This document shows positions 44,064 through 52,908 of a stretch of DNA of 64,000 nt, in pieces (position 1 is the stretch's first letter; each line of letters starts with the position of its first letter). The position numbers were made by a program, and so were the translations under genes. Location of the stretch: contig CAVTES010000006.1 of assembly GCA_963733885.1 (NCBI GenBank), positions 310,001 to 374,000 of the forward strand, written 5' to 3'. A model generated the notes under the pieces. The model had not been told where the DNA came from. It did not search any database and worked only from the letters and a program-made list of their open reading frames with translations. Source of the stretch: JACVRW01 sp963733885 (lineage in GTDB: Bacteria > Actinomycetota > Thermoleophilia > Solirubrobacterales > Thermoleophilaceae).

Positions 44064-45103
44064 TGGAGGCGATGCACGTCACGAGCCCGGCGCCGCGTGA
44101 GCTGTGGGACGCCGCCCTGGACTGCGACCCCAACGCGCTCGCGTCGCAAACGCCGGCTTGGATCGACTGCATCTGCTCGTACGGTGGCTACGAGGACGCG
44201 AGCCGCCTCTACGAGCTGGCAAGCGGAAGACGGCTCGTGCTGCCGATGGTGCGACGCCGCAACCTGCCCGGGCCGCTTGCCTGGGAGGAGTCGATGCCAC
44301 CGAACTGGGAGGCCGGGGGCATCGTGGCGTCCGGTGGCGTACGGCCGAGCGACGTCGCCGCTGTCGTCAGGGACCTGAGCGGGCGGGCCGTCATCCGCAC
44401 GTCCTTGCGGCCGAGCCCGCGCGACGCGCCGCAGTGGGTTGCCGCGCGCCCGACCGCCGCCAAGGTCCCCCGCCTGGCGCATGTGCTCGAGCTCGAGGGC
44501 GGCTTCAGCCGGGTCTGGGAACGGCGCTTCACCGGGAGCGCGCGTACGGCGGTGCGCAAAGCCTGGCGTTCTGGGCTGACGATCGAGCGCGATACCACGG
44601 GCAGGCTCGTGCCCGCGGTCTACGAGCTCTTCGAGCGATCGATCGACCGCTGGGCGCGCGCGCAGAACGAGCCGCGCGCGCTCGCCCGCCTGCGCGGCCG
44701 TTGCCGTGACCCGCGCCGCAAGTTCGCGCACATCGCCAGAACCATCGGCGGGGCGTGCCGGATCTGGCTCGCCTCGCGCGGCGGGCAGCCCGCGGCTGCC
44801 ATCGTCGTGCTGCAGGGCGCCAACGCGAGCTACACGCGCGGGATGATGGACAAGGAGTTGGCCGGCCCGACGCGGGCCAATTACCTGCTGCACCAGCTCG
44901 CGATCGAGGACGCCTCCGAGGCGGGCTGCCGCTTCTACGACATGGGGGACTCCGGATCTTCCGCGTCGCTGGCCCAGTTCAAGACGCGCTTCGGGGCGAG
45001 CCCGCGCCCGTACGTCGACTACCACATCGAACGCATGACCCTCACACCCCTCAAGCGGCGGACCCGGCGCACCGTTAAACGCGCGATACGCGTCCGCGAC
45101 TGA
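44063..45103 (+). CDS. FemAB-like/GNAT acyltransferase
   Basis: A 346-residue protein of the FemAB-like (BioF2, Acetyltransf_6) group. N-terminal NALASQTPAWIDCICSYGGY starts the first GNAT-like half. FTGSARTAVRKAWRSGLTIE is the family's central motif. The C-terminal half has CRIWLASRGGQPAAAIVVLQ, ANYLLHQLAIEDASEAGCRF, YDMGDSGSSASLAQFKTRFG and ends with a basic tail. FemAB proteins transfer amino acids from tRNA to lipid II; relatives in exopolysaccharide loci are thought to acylate the polymer. Its ATG shares one base with the previous TGA. It closes the operon. Confidence 0.87.
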   Translation: MEAMHVTSPAPRELWDAALDCDPNALASQTPAWIDCICSYGGYEDASRLYELASGRRLVLPMVRRRNLPGPLAWEESMPPNWEAGGIVASGGVRPSDVAAVVRDLSGRAVIRTSLRPSPRDAPQWVAARPTAAKVPRLAHVLELEGGFSRVWERRFTGSARTAVRKAWRSGLTIERDTTGRLVPAVYELFERSIDRWARAQNEPRALARLRGRCRDPRRKFAHIARTIGGACRIWLASRGGQPAAAIVVLQGANASYTRGMMDKELAGPTRANYLLHQLAIEDASEAGCRFYDMGDSGSSASLAQFKTRFGASPRPYVDYHIERMTLTPLKRRTRRTVKRAIRVRD

Positions 45104-45175
45104 CTTCGGGCGCCGGCTTGGGGATACTCCGGGGCTCAACCGGCCTCATCGGGGAAACGGAAGGGAGCTGTAGTC

Positions 45176-45670
45176 GTGAGTGAATCAACCGGTGGCGGCA
45201 TTGTCCGGCTGCGCGCGGAAGGCGCGACCACGTCTCTCTTCGGCGACAGCTATGCGGTCAAGGCGTCCGGAGAAGAAACCGGGGGGACGCTCGCGGTGAT
45301 CGAGGCTGACCTTGCTCCCCACAGCGGCGGGACGCCACTCCACGTCAACACGCGGGAGGACGAGAACTACTACGTGATCGAAGGGACGCTTACCTTTCGG
45401 CTGGACCAGCGCACCGTCGAAGCGCCGGGGGGAACCTTCGTCCACATTCCCAAGGGCATGGTCCATACCCATTGGAACGCCACCGCCGCGCCGGTCAGGT
45501 TGTTGGCTTTTCCCGCTCCGTCCGGTTTCGAGACGTTCTTCGCCGATTTCGCCGAGCTGATGGCGAGCATGCCCCCCGGGCCGCCGGACATGGGCCGGAT
45601 GGCGGAGATCTACGGGAAGTACGGCCTACAGGTGGTAGGGCCGCCTCCGGAGCAGGCGCCCCGGGATTGA
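45176..45670 (+). CDS. Cupin-domain protein
   Basis: A 164-residue single-domain cupin. Motif 1 is PLHVNTREDENYYVIEGTLTF (the metal-binding His plus Glu residues) and motif 2 is GGTFVHIPKGMVHTHWN. The C-terminal FETFFADFAELMASMPPG segment is typical of quercetinase-like small cupins of unknown substrate. The GTG at 45176 has GGGAG 8 bases upstream. It follows the exopolysaccharide operon by 72 bp, probably with its own promoter, and converges on the glutamine-synthetase-family gene. Confidence 0.88.
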   Translation: MSESTGGGIVRLRAEGATTSLFGDSYAVKASGEETGGTLAVIEADLAPHSGGTPLHVNTREDENYYVIEGTLTFRLDQRTVEAPGGTFVHIPKGMVHTHWNATAAPVRLLAFPAPSGFETFFADFAELMASMPPGPPDMGRMAEIYGKYGLQVVGPPPEQAPRD

Positions 45671-45701
45671 CGGCGACTCGCCGGCCTGCTGAAGCCAAGC
45701 A

Positions 45702-47063
45702 TCACAGGCGCGGGGAATACTCCGCGAACTCCCAGTCCGTGACCCAGGCCCTGAAGCGCTCGAGCTCCGCCCCCTTGATCGTCTCGAACGTGTTCACGAG
45801 CTCCTCCCCCATCGCCTCGCCGATCACCTTGTCGGAGGCGAGGACGTCGAGGGCGTCGCCGAGGCTGGTCGGCAGCGGCACCCCCTGCTGCTCCTCGGGC
45901 AACTCGTAGATCAGGCCCTCCAGGGGCTTCGGGGGCTCGAGGTCGCGCAAGATGCCGTCGAGCCCTGCCGCGAGGGCTGCCGTGTAGGCCAGGTACGGGT
46001 TGGCGGTGCCATCGCCCAGGCGGACCTCGATCCGCGTGGCACCGCCGCGCTCCTGCGGCACGCGGACGAGGACAAAACGGTTGTCGTGCCCCCAGCAGAC
46101 GCGCGTCGGCACCAGCGCCTCGGTGTTCAGTCGCCGGTACGAGTTCACAGTCGGGTTGAAGAACGCCATCATGGCCGGCGCGTGCTCCAGCACGCCTGCG
46201 ATGAAGTGGCGGCTCACGGGGGCCAGCCCCGCCTCGCCCTCGGGATCGGCGCATATGTTCGCCCCCTCCGCGTCGCGCAGCGACACGTGTAGGTGTAACC
46301 CCGACCCCTCGTCGTCATTCCACGGCTTCCCCATGAAGGTTGCGCGCAGGCCGTCGTGGGCGGCGAGCTCCTTCACCATCTCCTTGAAACGGAAGGCGCG
46401 GTCTGCCGAGTCGAGCGCCGTCGTGTGGCGCAGGTTGAGCTCGAACTGGCCGCGGCCGTACTCGTGCGAGGCCGCGATCGCGCCGAGGCCAAGCGCCACC
46501 GCCGCGTCCAGCATCCGCGAGACCACGCCCTTCGGATCGCCCCGGTCGCCCACCGTGTACACGGGGCTGTCCTGGCTGGCGTAGCCCCGGAACCCCGAGG
46601 GTGAGTCGGAGTCCGGCTCGCAGAGGTAGAACTCGAGCTCGGGGCCGACCACCGGCGAGAGCCCGAGGTCTGCGTACCTGGCCAGCACGCGCTTGAGGGC
46701 GCCGCGCCCGTCGAGCGGATGCGGCTCGTGGGTCCTGGGGTCCTCGAGGTCGACGATGCAGGTCGCGATATCGGGCTGCCAGGGCAGCCGCACCAGCGTC
46801 GCGAGGTCGGGGCGCCCATGGAGGTCGGGGAAGCCCTTCTCGGAGCCGGCGATGACGTTGTGGCGGAGGTCTACGGTCATGATCGCCTCCACGAACGAGA
46901 TTCCGTCTTCCGCGACGTCGGCAAAGGCGCCGGCCGGGATGTCCTTGCCGCGGCAGATGCCGTGCAGGTCGGCGTACTGCACCCGCACGACACGCGAGCC
47001 GAGCTCGCTCAGCTCGCCGAGGCTGCGGCTGAGATCCAGCCCGGTGGTCATCTCCTGACTCAT
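45702..47063 (-). CDS. Glutamine synthetase family protein (probable gamma-glutamyl ligase)
   Basis: A 453-residue type I glutamine-synthetase-like enzyme that joins an amine to the gamma-carboxyl of glutamate using ATP. The beta-grasp N-domain is VVRVQYADLHGICRGKDIP. The catalytic domain has GPELEFYLCEPD, HEYGRGQFELNLRHTTALD, SGLHLHVSLRD, NPTVNSYRRLN, RIEVRLGDGTANPYLAYTAA and the C-terminal ELERFRAWVTDWEF. The divergence and absence of the tyrosine adenylylation motif suggest a GlnA3/PuuA-like amine glutamylation enzyme rather than the housekeeping GlnA. The ATG at 47063 has GGAGGAG 9 bases upstream. It is divergent from the VOC gene with only 41 bp between. Confidence 0.87.
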   Translation of the reverse strand: MSQEMTTGLDLSRSLGELSELGSRVVRVQYADLHGICRGKDIPAGAFADVAEDGISFVEAIMTVDLRHNVIAGSEKGFPDLHGRPDLATLVRLPWQPDIATCIVDLEDPRTHEPHPLDGRGALKRVLARYADLGLSPVVGPELEFYLCEPDSDSPSGFRGYASQDSPVYTVGDRGDPKGVVSRMLDAAVALGLGAIAASHEYGRGQFELNLRHTTALDSADRAFRFKEMVKELAAHDGLRATFMGKPWNDDEGSGLHLHVSLRDAEGANICADPEGEAGLAPVSRHFIAGVLEHAPAMMAFFNPTVNSYRRLNTEALVPTRVCWGHDNRFVLVRVPQERGGATRIEVRLGDGTANPYLAYTAALAAGLDGILRDLEPPKPLEGLIYELPEEQQGVPLPTSLGDALDVLASDKVIGEAMGEELVNTFETIKGAELERFRAWVTDWEFAEYSPRL

Positions 47064-47104
47064 GTTCTCTCGCTCCTCCACAGGACGTTCGAAGACTTCA
47101 GCAC

Positions 47105-47512
47105 GTGATGAAGCGCTCGATTCTCCTATGGTCCTCGCTCGTGGAGCGAGTCACTGGCATCGGCGGCTTCTTCTTTCGCGCCCGAGATCCCGAGGCCCTG
47201 AAGGTCTGGTACCTAGAGCGGCTCGGCGTGAAGACCGTGCCCGAGAGCTACGAGGAGGAGCCCTGGCGGCAGCAGGAGGGGGAGACGGTGTTCGCCCCCT
47301 TCGAGCTGGACTCGGAGATGATCGGCCCGCCTGAGCACACCTGGATGATCAACTTCCGCGTCGCCGACCTCGACGCAATCGTCGATCAGCTACGCGCGGC
47401 GGGGGAAGAGGTCGAGGTCGATCCGGAGCGTTACCCGAATGGTCGCTTCGCCGAGCTTCGCGACCCCGAGGGAAACGGCATCCAGCTGTGGCAGCCGATG
47501 CGGCCATCTTGA
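47105..47512 (+). CDS. VOC-superfamily (glyoxalase-like) protein
   Basis: A 135-residue vicinal-oxygen-chelate protein. GIGGFFFRARDPEALKVWYL begins the first beta-alpha-beta unit. MINFRVADLDAIVDQLRAAG begins the second, and ELRDPEGNGIQLWQP carries the conserved C-terminal Glu/Gln position. Many such proteins bind a divalent metal and act on glyoxal adducts, antibiotics or aromatic rings; the role here is unknown. GTG 47105, ATG 47108 and GTG 47141 are all possible starts; none has a clear ribosome site. Confidence 0.82.
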   Translation: MMKRSILLWSSLVERVTGIGGFFFRARDPEALKVWYLERLGVKTVPESYEEEPWRQQEGETVFAPFELDSEMIGPPEHTWMINFRVADLDAIVDQLRAAGEEVEVDPERYPNGRFAELRDPEGNGIQLWQPMRPS

Positions 47513-47584
47513 GCCGACGGACGGTTCACTCGCGCTCAGGAATCAGCCGGGATCTGACGACCTGAGCCGGGGACCGGTGATCAC

Positions 47585-48028
47585 TCAGGAGGCTGCGCCG
47601 GTCTCCAGCACCTGCTTCAGACGCGTGAAACCCCGATCGAGGTTCTTCTGTGCATTGCGAGCGATCATCGGCTGGAGAAGGCGAAGCGGTCCGGAGGGCC
47701 GGCCTGTCACCGAGAAGTCAACCGCGGTCTTACCGCGGCGTTCGCTGAGCTCGTAGGCGAGGGTGGTGGGGAACGGGCCCGTTGTGCTCTGGATCGTCAT
47801 CCGGATTGGGCGCTCATGCTCGGTGACCTCCCAGGTGTACACGTACTCGCGACCCATCGAGCGCAGCGTCGTGCGGACGGTGGTCCCCACACCGATCGGC
47901 TCCGGTGAGGTGAGCTCCTCGCTGTCCACGCTGTCATCCCACTGAGGCCGGTTTCGGGCGTCTTCGATGAACTCGAACACATCCTCTATCGGCCGGGCTA
48001 TGAGCACGGATACGCGCATGGTGAACAT
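47585..48028 (-). CDS. SRPBCC (START-like) domain protein
   Basis: A 147-residue member of the SRPBCC/polyketide-cyclase fold. The N-terminal strand is VSVLIARPIEDVFEFIEDAR, followed by RPQWDDSVDSEE, VTEHERPIRMTIQS and the long C-terminal helix MIARNAQKNLDRGFTRLKQV. The fold encloses a hydrophobic pocket for lipid-like ligands. ATG 48028 or the ATG three codons later may be used. It ends an operon headed by the LuxR-type regulator at 52161: LuxR, membrane protein, SRPBCC, with gaps of 2 and 3 bp. Confidence 0.85.
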   Translation of the reverse strand: MFTMRVSVLIARPIEDVFEFIEDARNRPQWDDSVDSEELTSPEPIGVGTTVRTTLRSMGREYVYTWEVTEHERPIRMTIQSTTGPFPTTLAYELSERRGKTAVDFSVTGRPSGPLRLLQPMIARNAQKNLDRGFTRLKQVLETGAAS

Positions 48029-48031
48029 GGT

Positions 48032-49339
48032 TCAAAGACGTTCGATCTCGTAGTTGAGGGTAAGGAACCGCTGTCCTGCGAGATAGAAGCTGTGGTCGGT
48101 TTTCAGGTCGTCGTCCGCAACGTAGACGTGGATCTGCTCTTGGAATGCGAGCAGCTTGAGCACTGTCAGAGCGTCGCGCTCGCTGTCAACCGAGCTGAGG
48201 TAGTGGCCCGGGAAGGCGAGCTCGGATCGCGACGTCAGCACCAGGTCGTTCTCCCCGGCGTTCCGGGGCTCGAGGGTCGCCGTGAAGTTCGCGCTAGGGA
48301 TCGGGAAGCCGACGCTCACGTAGCCGCGGTCGTCGTGCCGGAAGCTCGTGTAGATCCCGACGTAGATCGGCTTGCCCGAGTCCGCGAACGTTCGGATCCA
48401 GCCGCGGATGTCGATCTCCTCGTCGTCGTCGAGGTCGATCGTGTCGATCGTGCTGACCATCCCCCGCTGGGCCTCCTCGATGTTCGAGGGGATCGCGGCC
48501 TGGCCGAGCGGCTCCGCCACCATCCGCTTGAAGACCTCGTAGCCGGGCTTCATCCAGTTCCGCCACTCGGGGACGATGGAGAGCTTGAAGCGGCTCGTGT
48601 GCTCGTAGAACTCGCGAATGAACGGGTGCACCAGCCTTGAGTCGAAGCTCGGGCCGTCAAGGGTGTCGAGCGAAGCCAGGATCCCCACATCGGGTGGATT
48701 GCGTCGGAAGGTGCCGCCGCGGAACTTGGCGAGCTGTTCGACGTAGTCGGCGCCGACGTAGCGGGAGCGGGCTTCGAACGGCACCACGTAGCGCAGCTCG
48801 GACGCCGGCACCTCCTCCGCCATGACTCGGACCAGCGGTCGGCGGCGGTAGGCGATCGCGGCGGTGATGCGGTAGACGAGGGTCACCGCCGCCGCGACGA
48901 GGGCGGGCTTCGGACTCGTATCGGTCGCCAAGAAGACGGCACCTATCGCGGCGCCCACGACCAATCCGAGGGCAACCTTCAGCGGTCGCAGGCCCAGCAG
49001 GCCGAGAACGGCGCCACTGAGGATGGCCGTGAGCAGCGTCGCATCCGTGCCGAAGACCACGCCGAGCAGCCAGCCGAACAGCGACATCAGCATGACGCTG
49101 CTCACGATGCGATACCAGAGCGGCTTCGGCTCGGCAGCGCCCCGCCTCATCGTGGTGAGCACCTCGGCGGGCGCGTACAGCACCGCGCCGATCACGGCGC
49201 CTACCCCAGTGCCGATCCCCTCGATCGCGTCGCCGAGCACGGCGCCGGAAGCGGCGCCCAGCGCCGCTCCCCACACCAGCCCGTCGAGGCGCTGGCGGGG
49301 GCGGGTTCGCCTGCGTCCATCCGGCTCCGCGTCGCGCAT
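48032..49339 (-). CDS. Membrane protein of unknown function with glycine-zipper segments
   Basis: A 435-residue protein. Residues 20-160 hold glycine/alanine-rich hydrophobic segments with small-x3-small patterns (GLVWGAALGAASGAVLGDAI, GIGTGVGAVIGAVLYA, LSGAVLGLLGL, ALGLVVGAAIGAVFLA). Residues 170-435 form a soluble domain with GYVSVGFPIPSANFTATL, SRSELAFPGHYLSSVDSERD and an acidic patch TIDLDDDEEIDIRG. I do not recognise the family. It lies between a LAL-type regulator (2-bp gap) and an SRPBCC gene (3-bp gap), so it probably responds to the same signal. Confidence 0.72.
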   Translation of the reverse strand: MRDAEPDGRRRTRPRQRLDGLVWGAALGAASGAVLGDAIEGIGTGVGAVIGAVLYAPAEVLTTMRRGAAEPKPLWYRIVSSVMLMSLFGWLLGVVFGTDATLLTAILSGAVLGLLGLRPLKVALGLVVGAAIGAVFLATDTSPKPALVAAAVTLVYRITAAIAYRRRPLVRVMAEEVPASELRYVVPFEARSRYVGADYVEQLAKFRGGTFRRNPPDVGILASLDTLDGPSFDSRLVHPFIREFYEHTSRFKLSIVPEWRNWMKPGYEVFKRMVAEPLGQAAIPSNIEEAQRGMVSTIDTIDLDDDEEIDIRGWIRTFADSGKPIYVGIYTSFRHDDRGYVSVGFPIPSANFTATLEPRNAGENDLVLTSRSELAFPGHYLSSVDSERDALTVLKLLAFQEQIHVYVADDDLKTDHSFYLAGQRFLTLNYEIERL

Positions 49340-49341
49340 GG

Positions 49342-52161
49342 TCAGGCGCTGATGGCGCGGGTGAGCTCGACGCGGGAGCGGACCTCGAGCTTGCCGTAGA
49401 TGCTGCGCAGGTGGGCTTCTATGGTGCGCGGGCTGAGGACGAGTTGCTCGGCGATCTCGCGGTTCGTGCGGCCGCTGGCGGCGAGTTCAGCGATCTCGCG
49501 CTCCCGAGCCGTCAGGGGATCGCCATCGGTGGCGCGGGCCGGGCGCTGGACGCGGCGGCCGAGCTGGCGCAGCTCGCGCACTGCCTCGTTGCGCCGGCGC
49601 TCTGCCGCGAAGCCGGCGAACGCGGACTGGGCCGTCATGAGCGCGGAGACGGCAGCCTCACGGTCGCCCGCTGCGGCGTGTGCCTTTCCCTCGGCGAGCA
49701 TCGCGCGCGCCGAGACCAGCGGTGAGCCGGCGGCCGCCTCGTACGCCTCGGCCGCGGCGACAGCGGCCTCGGCCGGGTCGGCTCCGGCCAGCAGGACGGC
49801 GGAGCGGGCAATCCCGGCGATCGCTCGCGCCGGGCCGGCGCCAGCCGCGGCCTCCGCCTGCCGCGCGCTTGCCTCTGCCGCGTGAATGTCCCCCTGTGCG
49901 ATCTGGGCTTCGACGAGGTCCGCCGCGGCGGCGGGACGGTCTGCCGGCAGCACACGTGCCAGCGCGGGACCGAATGCCTCGAGCAGCACGGGCACGGCAC
50001 GGTCCGCACGACCGGCCGCGGTCAGCGCCGCGCCCAGGCACCAGCCGGGTTGCCCGGCCGCGTGGAAATCCGGTTCGGTCCCGGCCTCGGCGGCCGCCTC
50101 GGCCTCGCGCAGCGCAGCCCCAACGTCGCCGGCGGCTAGCCGCGCCGCCGCGAGCGCGCTCTGCGCCCAGAGGACCATGCGAGGGCTGCCGGCGAGGCGG
50201 GCCCGTTCCAGGCCCTCCTCGGCTGCCGCGCCCGCCTCGGTGAGGCGGCCGAGCTCGATCAGGGTTGCCACCGACTCCACGGTGAGGATGAGCAGGATGC
50301 GCTCACGTCCCGTTTCCGCGGCGATCGCGGCGCCTCGGGTGAGGTCGGCAAGGGAAACGTCGAGCTCGCCGAGCGCGCGGCGCCCTCGCCCGTGCATCCA
50401 GAGCGCCGGTAGGCGTGTCGCGAGCTGCTCCGGGGTCAGCCTTTCGAGTGCGGCGGCTGACTCATCGAGGCGATCAGCAGCGGCCGCGCCCTCCGCGGCT
50501 GACGCGCTCGCGAGCGCGCCGCCGGCCAGCGCCGCGAGCTCGAACACCGGATCGCCGATGGTGCGTGAATCCGCGCACGCGTCGCTGGCCTGCGCCTGCG
50601 CCTCTGCCAGGTCGCAGGCGAGCAGCGCCATCAGGGCGAGCGCGAGGCGCAGGCGAACCCGGTCCGGTGAGGCCTGCGCCGGCAGGTCACCGAGCGCGAC
50701 GTGTAGACGGCGCCGAGCGTCCTCGTGCCCCCCGAGCCACCACTCCTGGTTGGCGAGCGCGACAGTCAGCACCAGCCGCTCTTCCGGGCCGGCGGTCTGC
50801 AGCGCGTCGACAAGCGTCTGGCGCGCTGCCTCGGGATCGCCCGCGGCGGCCTGCGCGTCGGCGAGCAGCCGCTGCATCCGGCTCCGTCGTTGCCGCTGAG
50901 CGGGACCGCCGGGCAGCACTTGCAGCGCGGCGGCGTGGCAGCGTGCCGCGATCCTGGGCGCGCGGGGCTGCAGCTCCGCTGCCGCGCGGCTCAGCAGCTC
51001 GATCGCCTCCTCGTCACCGGGGTGGGCAGCGTGCTCGACGTGGTGCGCGCGCTCCACCGGCCCCGCGCCGCGGCGCTCCAGCTCCTCGGCCGCGCGTGCG
51101 TGGGCGCCGAGCCGCCACCCCGCAGGGGTCGCCGTGTAGACGGCGTGGCGCACGACCGGGTGGCGAAACGCGAACCGGCGTGCCCCCTCCGAGGGCCGGA
51201 CGAGCGCGCAGACGAATAACTCGTCGAGCGCTTTCAGCGCGGCTCGCTCGTCGAGTTCCGCCACCGCGGCGGCGAGCGCGGGCTCGAACGGGTCGCCGGC
51301 AACTGCCGCCCCGTCGAGCAGCCGGCGCGCGTCCGGGGCCAGCGCCGACAGCTCGGCGGCCAGCGCTGCCCCGACGGCCGGCGGCACCGACTCGTCCGGA
51401 GCGCGCGGAGCGAGCCGTTCCGCGCCGCTCACTCGCGCTACCTGTTCGAGGTAGAAAGGATTGCCGCCGGTCAGCGGATAGATCGCGCTGGCCGCTTCGC
51501 CGACGAGCTCGGCAGCTTCCGTCTCACTCAACGGGGCAAGCCTCAGCGCAAGCACGCGGTCTTCCCGCCGCATCCCGGCGAGCGCCAGCGCCAGCCGGTC
51601 GGGTAGCTGACCTTCGCGCGCCGCAAGCCCCAACAGCACGGGCGCGGTGGGTGGCCGGGTCACCAGCGCCACCAGGGCGTCGAGTGACGCCGGGTCGGCC
51701 CAGTGCACGTCGTCCATCCAGAGAACCAGCGGGCGCACCGCGGCCAGCCGCTCGAGCAGGTCCCGCAGGGCCCGGTGGGTGCGATGCCGATCGCCCGGCG
51801 CGGCCTCGGCCGCGACGCCGGCGAGCGCGGGCAGCAGGGCCGCGAGCGCCGCGAGGTCGGCGAGCCCCAGCCGCGACACCCGGCGCTCACCCATCTCAGC
51901 GAGATGACCGTCGAGTGCCTCCGTCCACAGCGCGTAAGGGAGATCGCTCTCGTACTCCGATGCGCGCGCCCCGAGCACGGTCGCGCCGGCGGCGGCCGCG
52001 CTCGCCGCCAGATGGCCGAGCAGCCGCGACTTGCCGATCCCCGGCTCCCCCTCGAGCATCACCACGCTGCCCGGCCGATCGGGCATAGCGTGGAGCGCTT
52101 GCGCGATCGCCTCGCGCTCGGGGGCCCGTCCGACCAGCGCGGTTCGCGACGCGTCGTCCAC
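49342..52161 (-). CDS. Large LuxR-family regulator with N-terminal ATPase (LAL/MalT type)
   Basis: A 939-residue LAL regulator. The STAND/AAA ATPase has Walker A LEGEPGIGKSRLLGHLA near residue 37 and Walker B PLVLWMDDVHWADPASLDAL. A winged-helix and LTGGNPFYLEQVARVSG region follow. A long TPR-like helical repeat region (about residues 370-860) is very rich in Ala, Glu and Leu. The C-terminal LuxR helix-turn-helix is LTAREREIAELAASGRTNRE, then LSPRTIEAHLRSIYGKLEVR. Such proteins hydrolyse ATP on binding an inducer and then activate nearby genes. Immediate targets are likely the two genes downstream in the same operon and the VOC gene divergently transcribed from 52256. Confidence 0.94.
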   Translation of the reverse strand: MDDASRTALVGRAPEREAIAQALHAMPDRPGSVVMLEGEPGIGKSRLLGHLAASAAAAGATVLGARASEYESDLPYALWTEALDGHLAEMGERRVSRLGLADLAALAALLPALAGVAAEAAPGDRHRTHRALRDLLERLAAVRPLVLWMDDVHWADPASLDALVALVTRPPTAPVLLGLAAREGQLPDRLALALAGMRREDRVLALRLAPLSETEAAELVGEAASAIYPLTGGNPFYLEQVARVSGAERLAPRAPDESVPPAVGAALAAELSALAPDARRLLDGAAVAGDPFEPALAAAVAELDERAALKALDELFVCALVRPSEGARRFAFRHPVVRHAVYTATPAGWRLGAHARAAEELERRGAGPVERAHHVEHAAHPGDEEAIELLSRAAAELQPRAPRIAARCHAAALQVLPGGPAQRQRRSRMQRLLADAQAAAGDPEAARQTLVDALQTAGPEERLVLTVALANQEWWLGGHEDARRRLHVALGDLPAQASPDRVRLRLALALMALLACDLAEAQAQASDACADSRTIGDPVFELAALAGGALASASAAEGAAAADRLDESAAALERLTPEQLATRLPALWMHGRGRRALGELDVSLADLTRGAAIAAETGRERILLILTVESVATLIELGRLTEAGAAAEEGLERARLAGSPRMVLWAQSALAAARLAAGDVGAALREAEAAAEAGTEPDFHAAGQPGWCLGAALTAAGRADRAVPVLLEAFGPALARVLPADRPAAAADLVEAQIAQGDIHAAEASARQAEAAAGAGPARAIAGIARSAVLLAGADPAEAAVAAAEAYEAAAGSPLVSARAMLAEGKAHAAAGDREAAVSALMTAQSAFAGFAAERRRNEAVRELRQLGRRVQRPARATDGDPLTAREREIAELAASGRTNREIAEQLVLSPRTIEAHLRSIYGKLEVRSRVELTRAISA

Positions 52162-52255
52162 GACGCCGATTGTCCCGCACCGCCGGTGAGCTGCGTGGCT
52201 CGGTTAGGTGATTCCACCGATGGAAGTGCGCGCGGCCGGGCGGGAAACTGCACGC

Positions 52256-52804
52256 ATGCACAACGAAGCCATCCACCCGGCCGTGCGTGTCGGGCACGTG
52301 CACCTGTGCGTGGCCGATCTCGACCGCGCACTCGCGTTCTATCGCGACGCGCTCGGCTTCGGCGTGACCGCCGACGCGCGCCCGGCCGGTCTTGACATGG
52401 TCCTGCTCGCCGCCGGCGACTACCACCACCACATAGGCCTGAACACGTTCGACAGCGCAGGCGCGCCGGCGCCGCCGCCCGGCCACACCGGCCTCTACCA
52501 CGTCGCATTGCTGTACCCCGACCGGCGCGAGCTCGGCCGCGCAGTGAGCCGGCTGCACGATCACGGCTACCCGGTCGACCACGGCTCAGACCATGGCGGC
52601 ACCGTCTCGGTCTACCTCGAAGACCCGGACGGCAACGGCGTCGAGCTCTACTACGACCGCCCGCGCGCCGAGTGGTTCGGCGCCGACGGCAAGCCGATCC
52701 TCAAGGCCGAGCGCTTCGACCCCCTCGAGCTCTTGCCAGCCGCCGCGCCGTCGTCGCCGCCATGTCGTCCGGCATCCGCCGCCCCATCTCCGTCCAGCAA
52801 GTGA
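52256..52804 (+). CDS. VOC-family dioxygenase-like protein (catechol 2,3-dioxygenase type)
   Basis: A 182-residue extradiol-dioxygenase-like VOC protein. VGHVHLCVADLDRALAFYRD supplies the first metal His. TGLYHVALLYPDRRELG supplies the second His, and EDPDGNGVELYYDRP supplies the Glu, so the iron triad looks complete. Related proteins are often annotated catechol-2,3-dioxygenase (CatE-like). The C-terminus after residue 160 is a low-complexity Pro/Ser tail. The ATG at 52256 is where the family homology starts. It is divergent from the LAL regulator with 94 bp between, a typical regulator-target layout. Confidence 0.86.
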   Translation: MHNEAIHPAVRVGHVHLCVADLDRALAFYRDALGFGVTADARPAGLDMVLLAAGDYHHHIGLNTFDSAGAPAPPPGHTGLYHVALLYPDRRELGRAVSRLHDHGYPVDHGSDHGGTVSVYLEDPDGNGVELYYDRPRAEWFGADGKPILKAERFDPLELLPAAAPSSPPCRPASAAPSPSSK

Positions 52805-52908
52805 CCGCGCGCGCATAGCGGCGCGGCCGAACCAGACCCACACAGCTCACCGCAGCAAGCGCGGCCACGCCGTGGCCGCGACAACCACCCATGCCCAAGG
52901 AGGCATCC

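Noticed and set aside
31992..45103. An exosortase/PEP-CTERM sorting system
   Set aside because: The gene set is similar, but no exosortase-like membrane protease and no protein ending in a PEP-CTERM-type tail was found in the window.
52211..52226. TTCCA-CCGA-TGGAA inverted repeat upstream of the VOC gene
   Set aside because: Only five-base arms; too short to separate from chance, though it lies between divergent genes.
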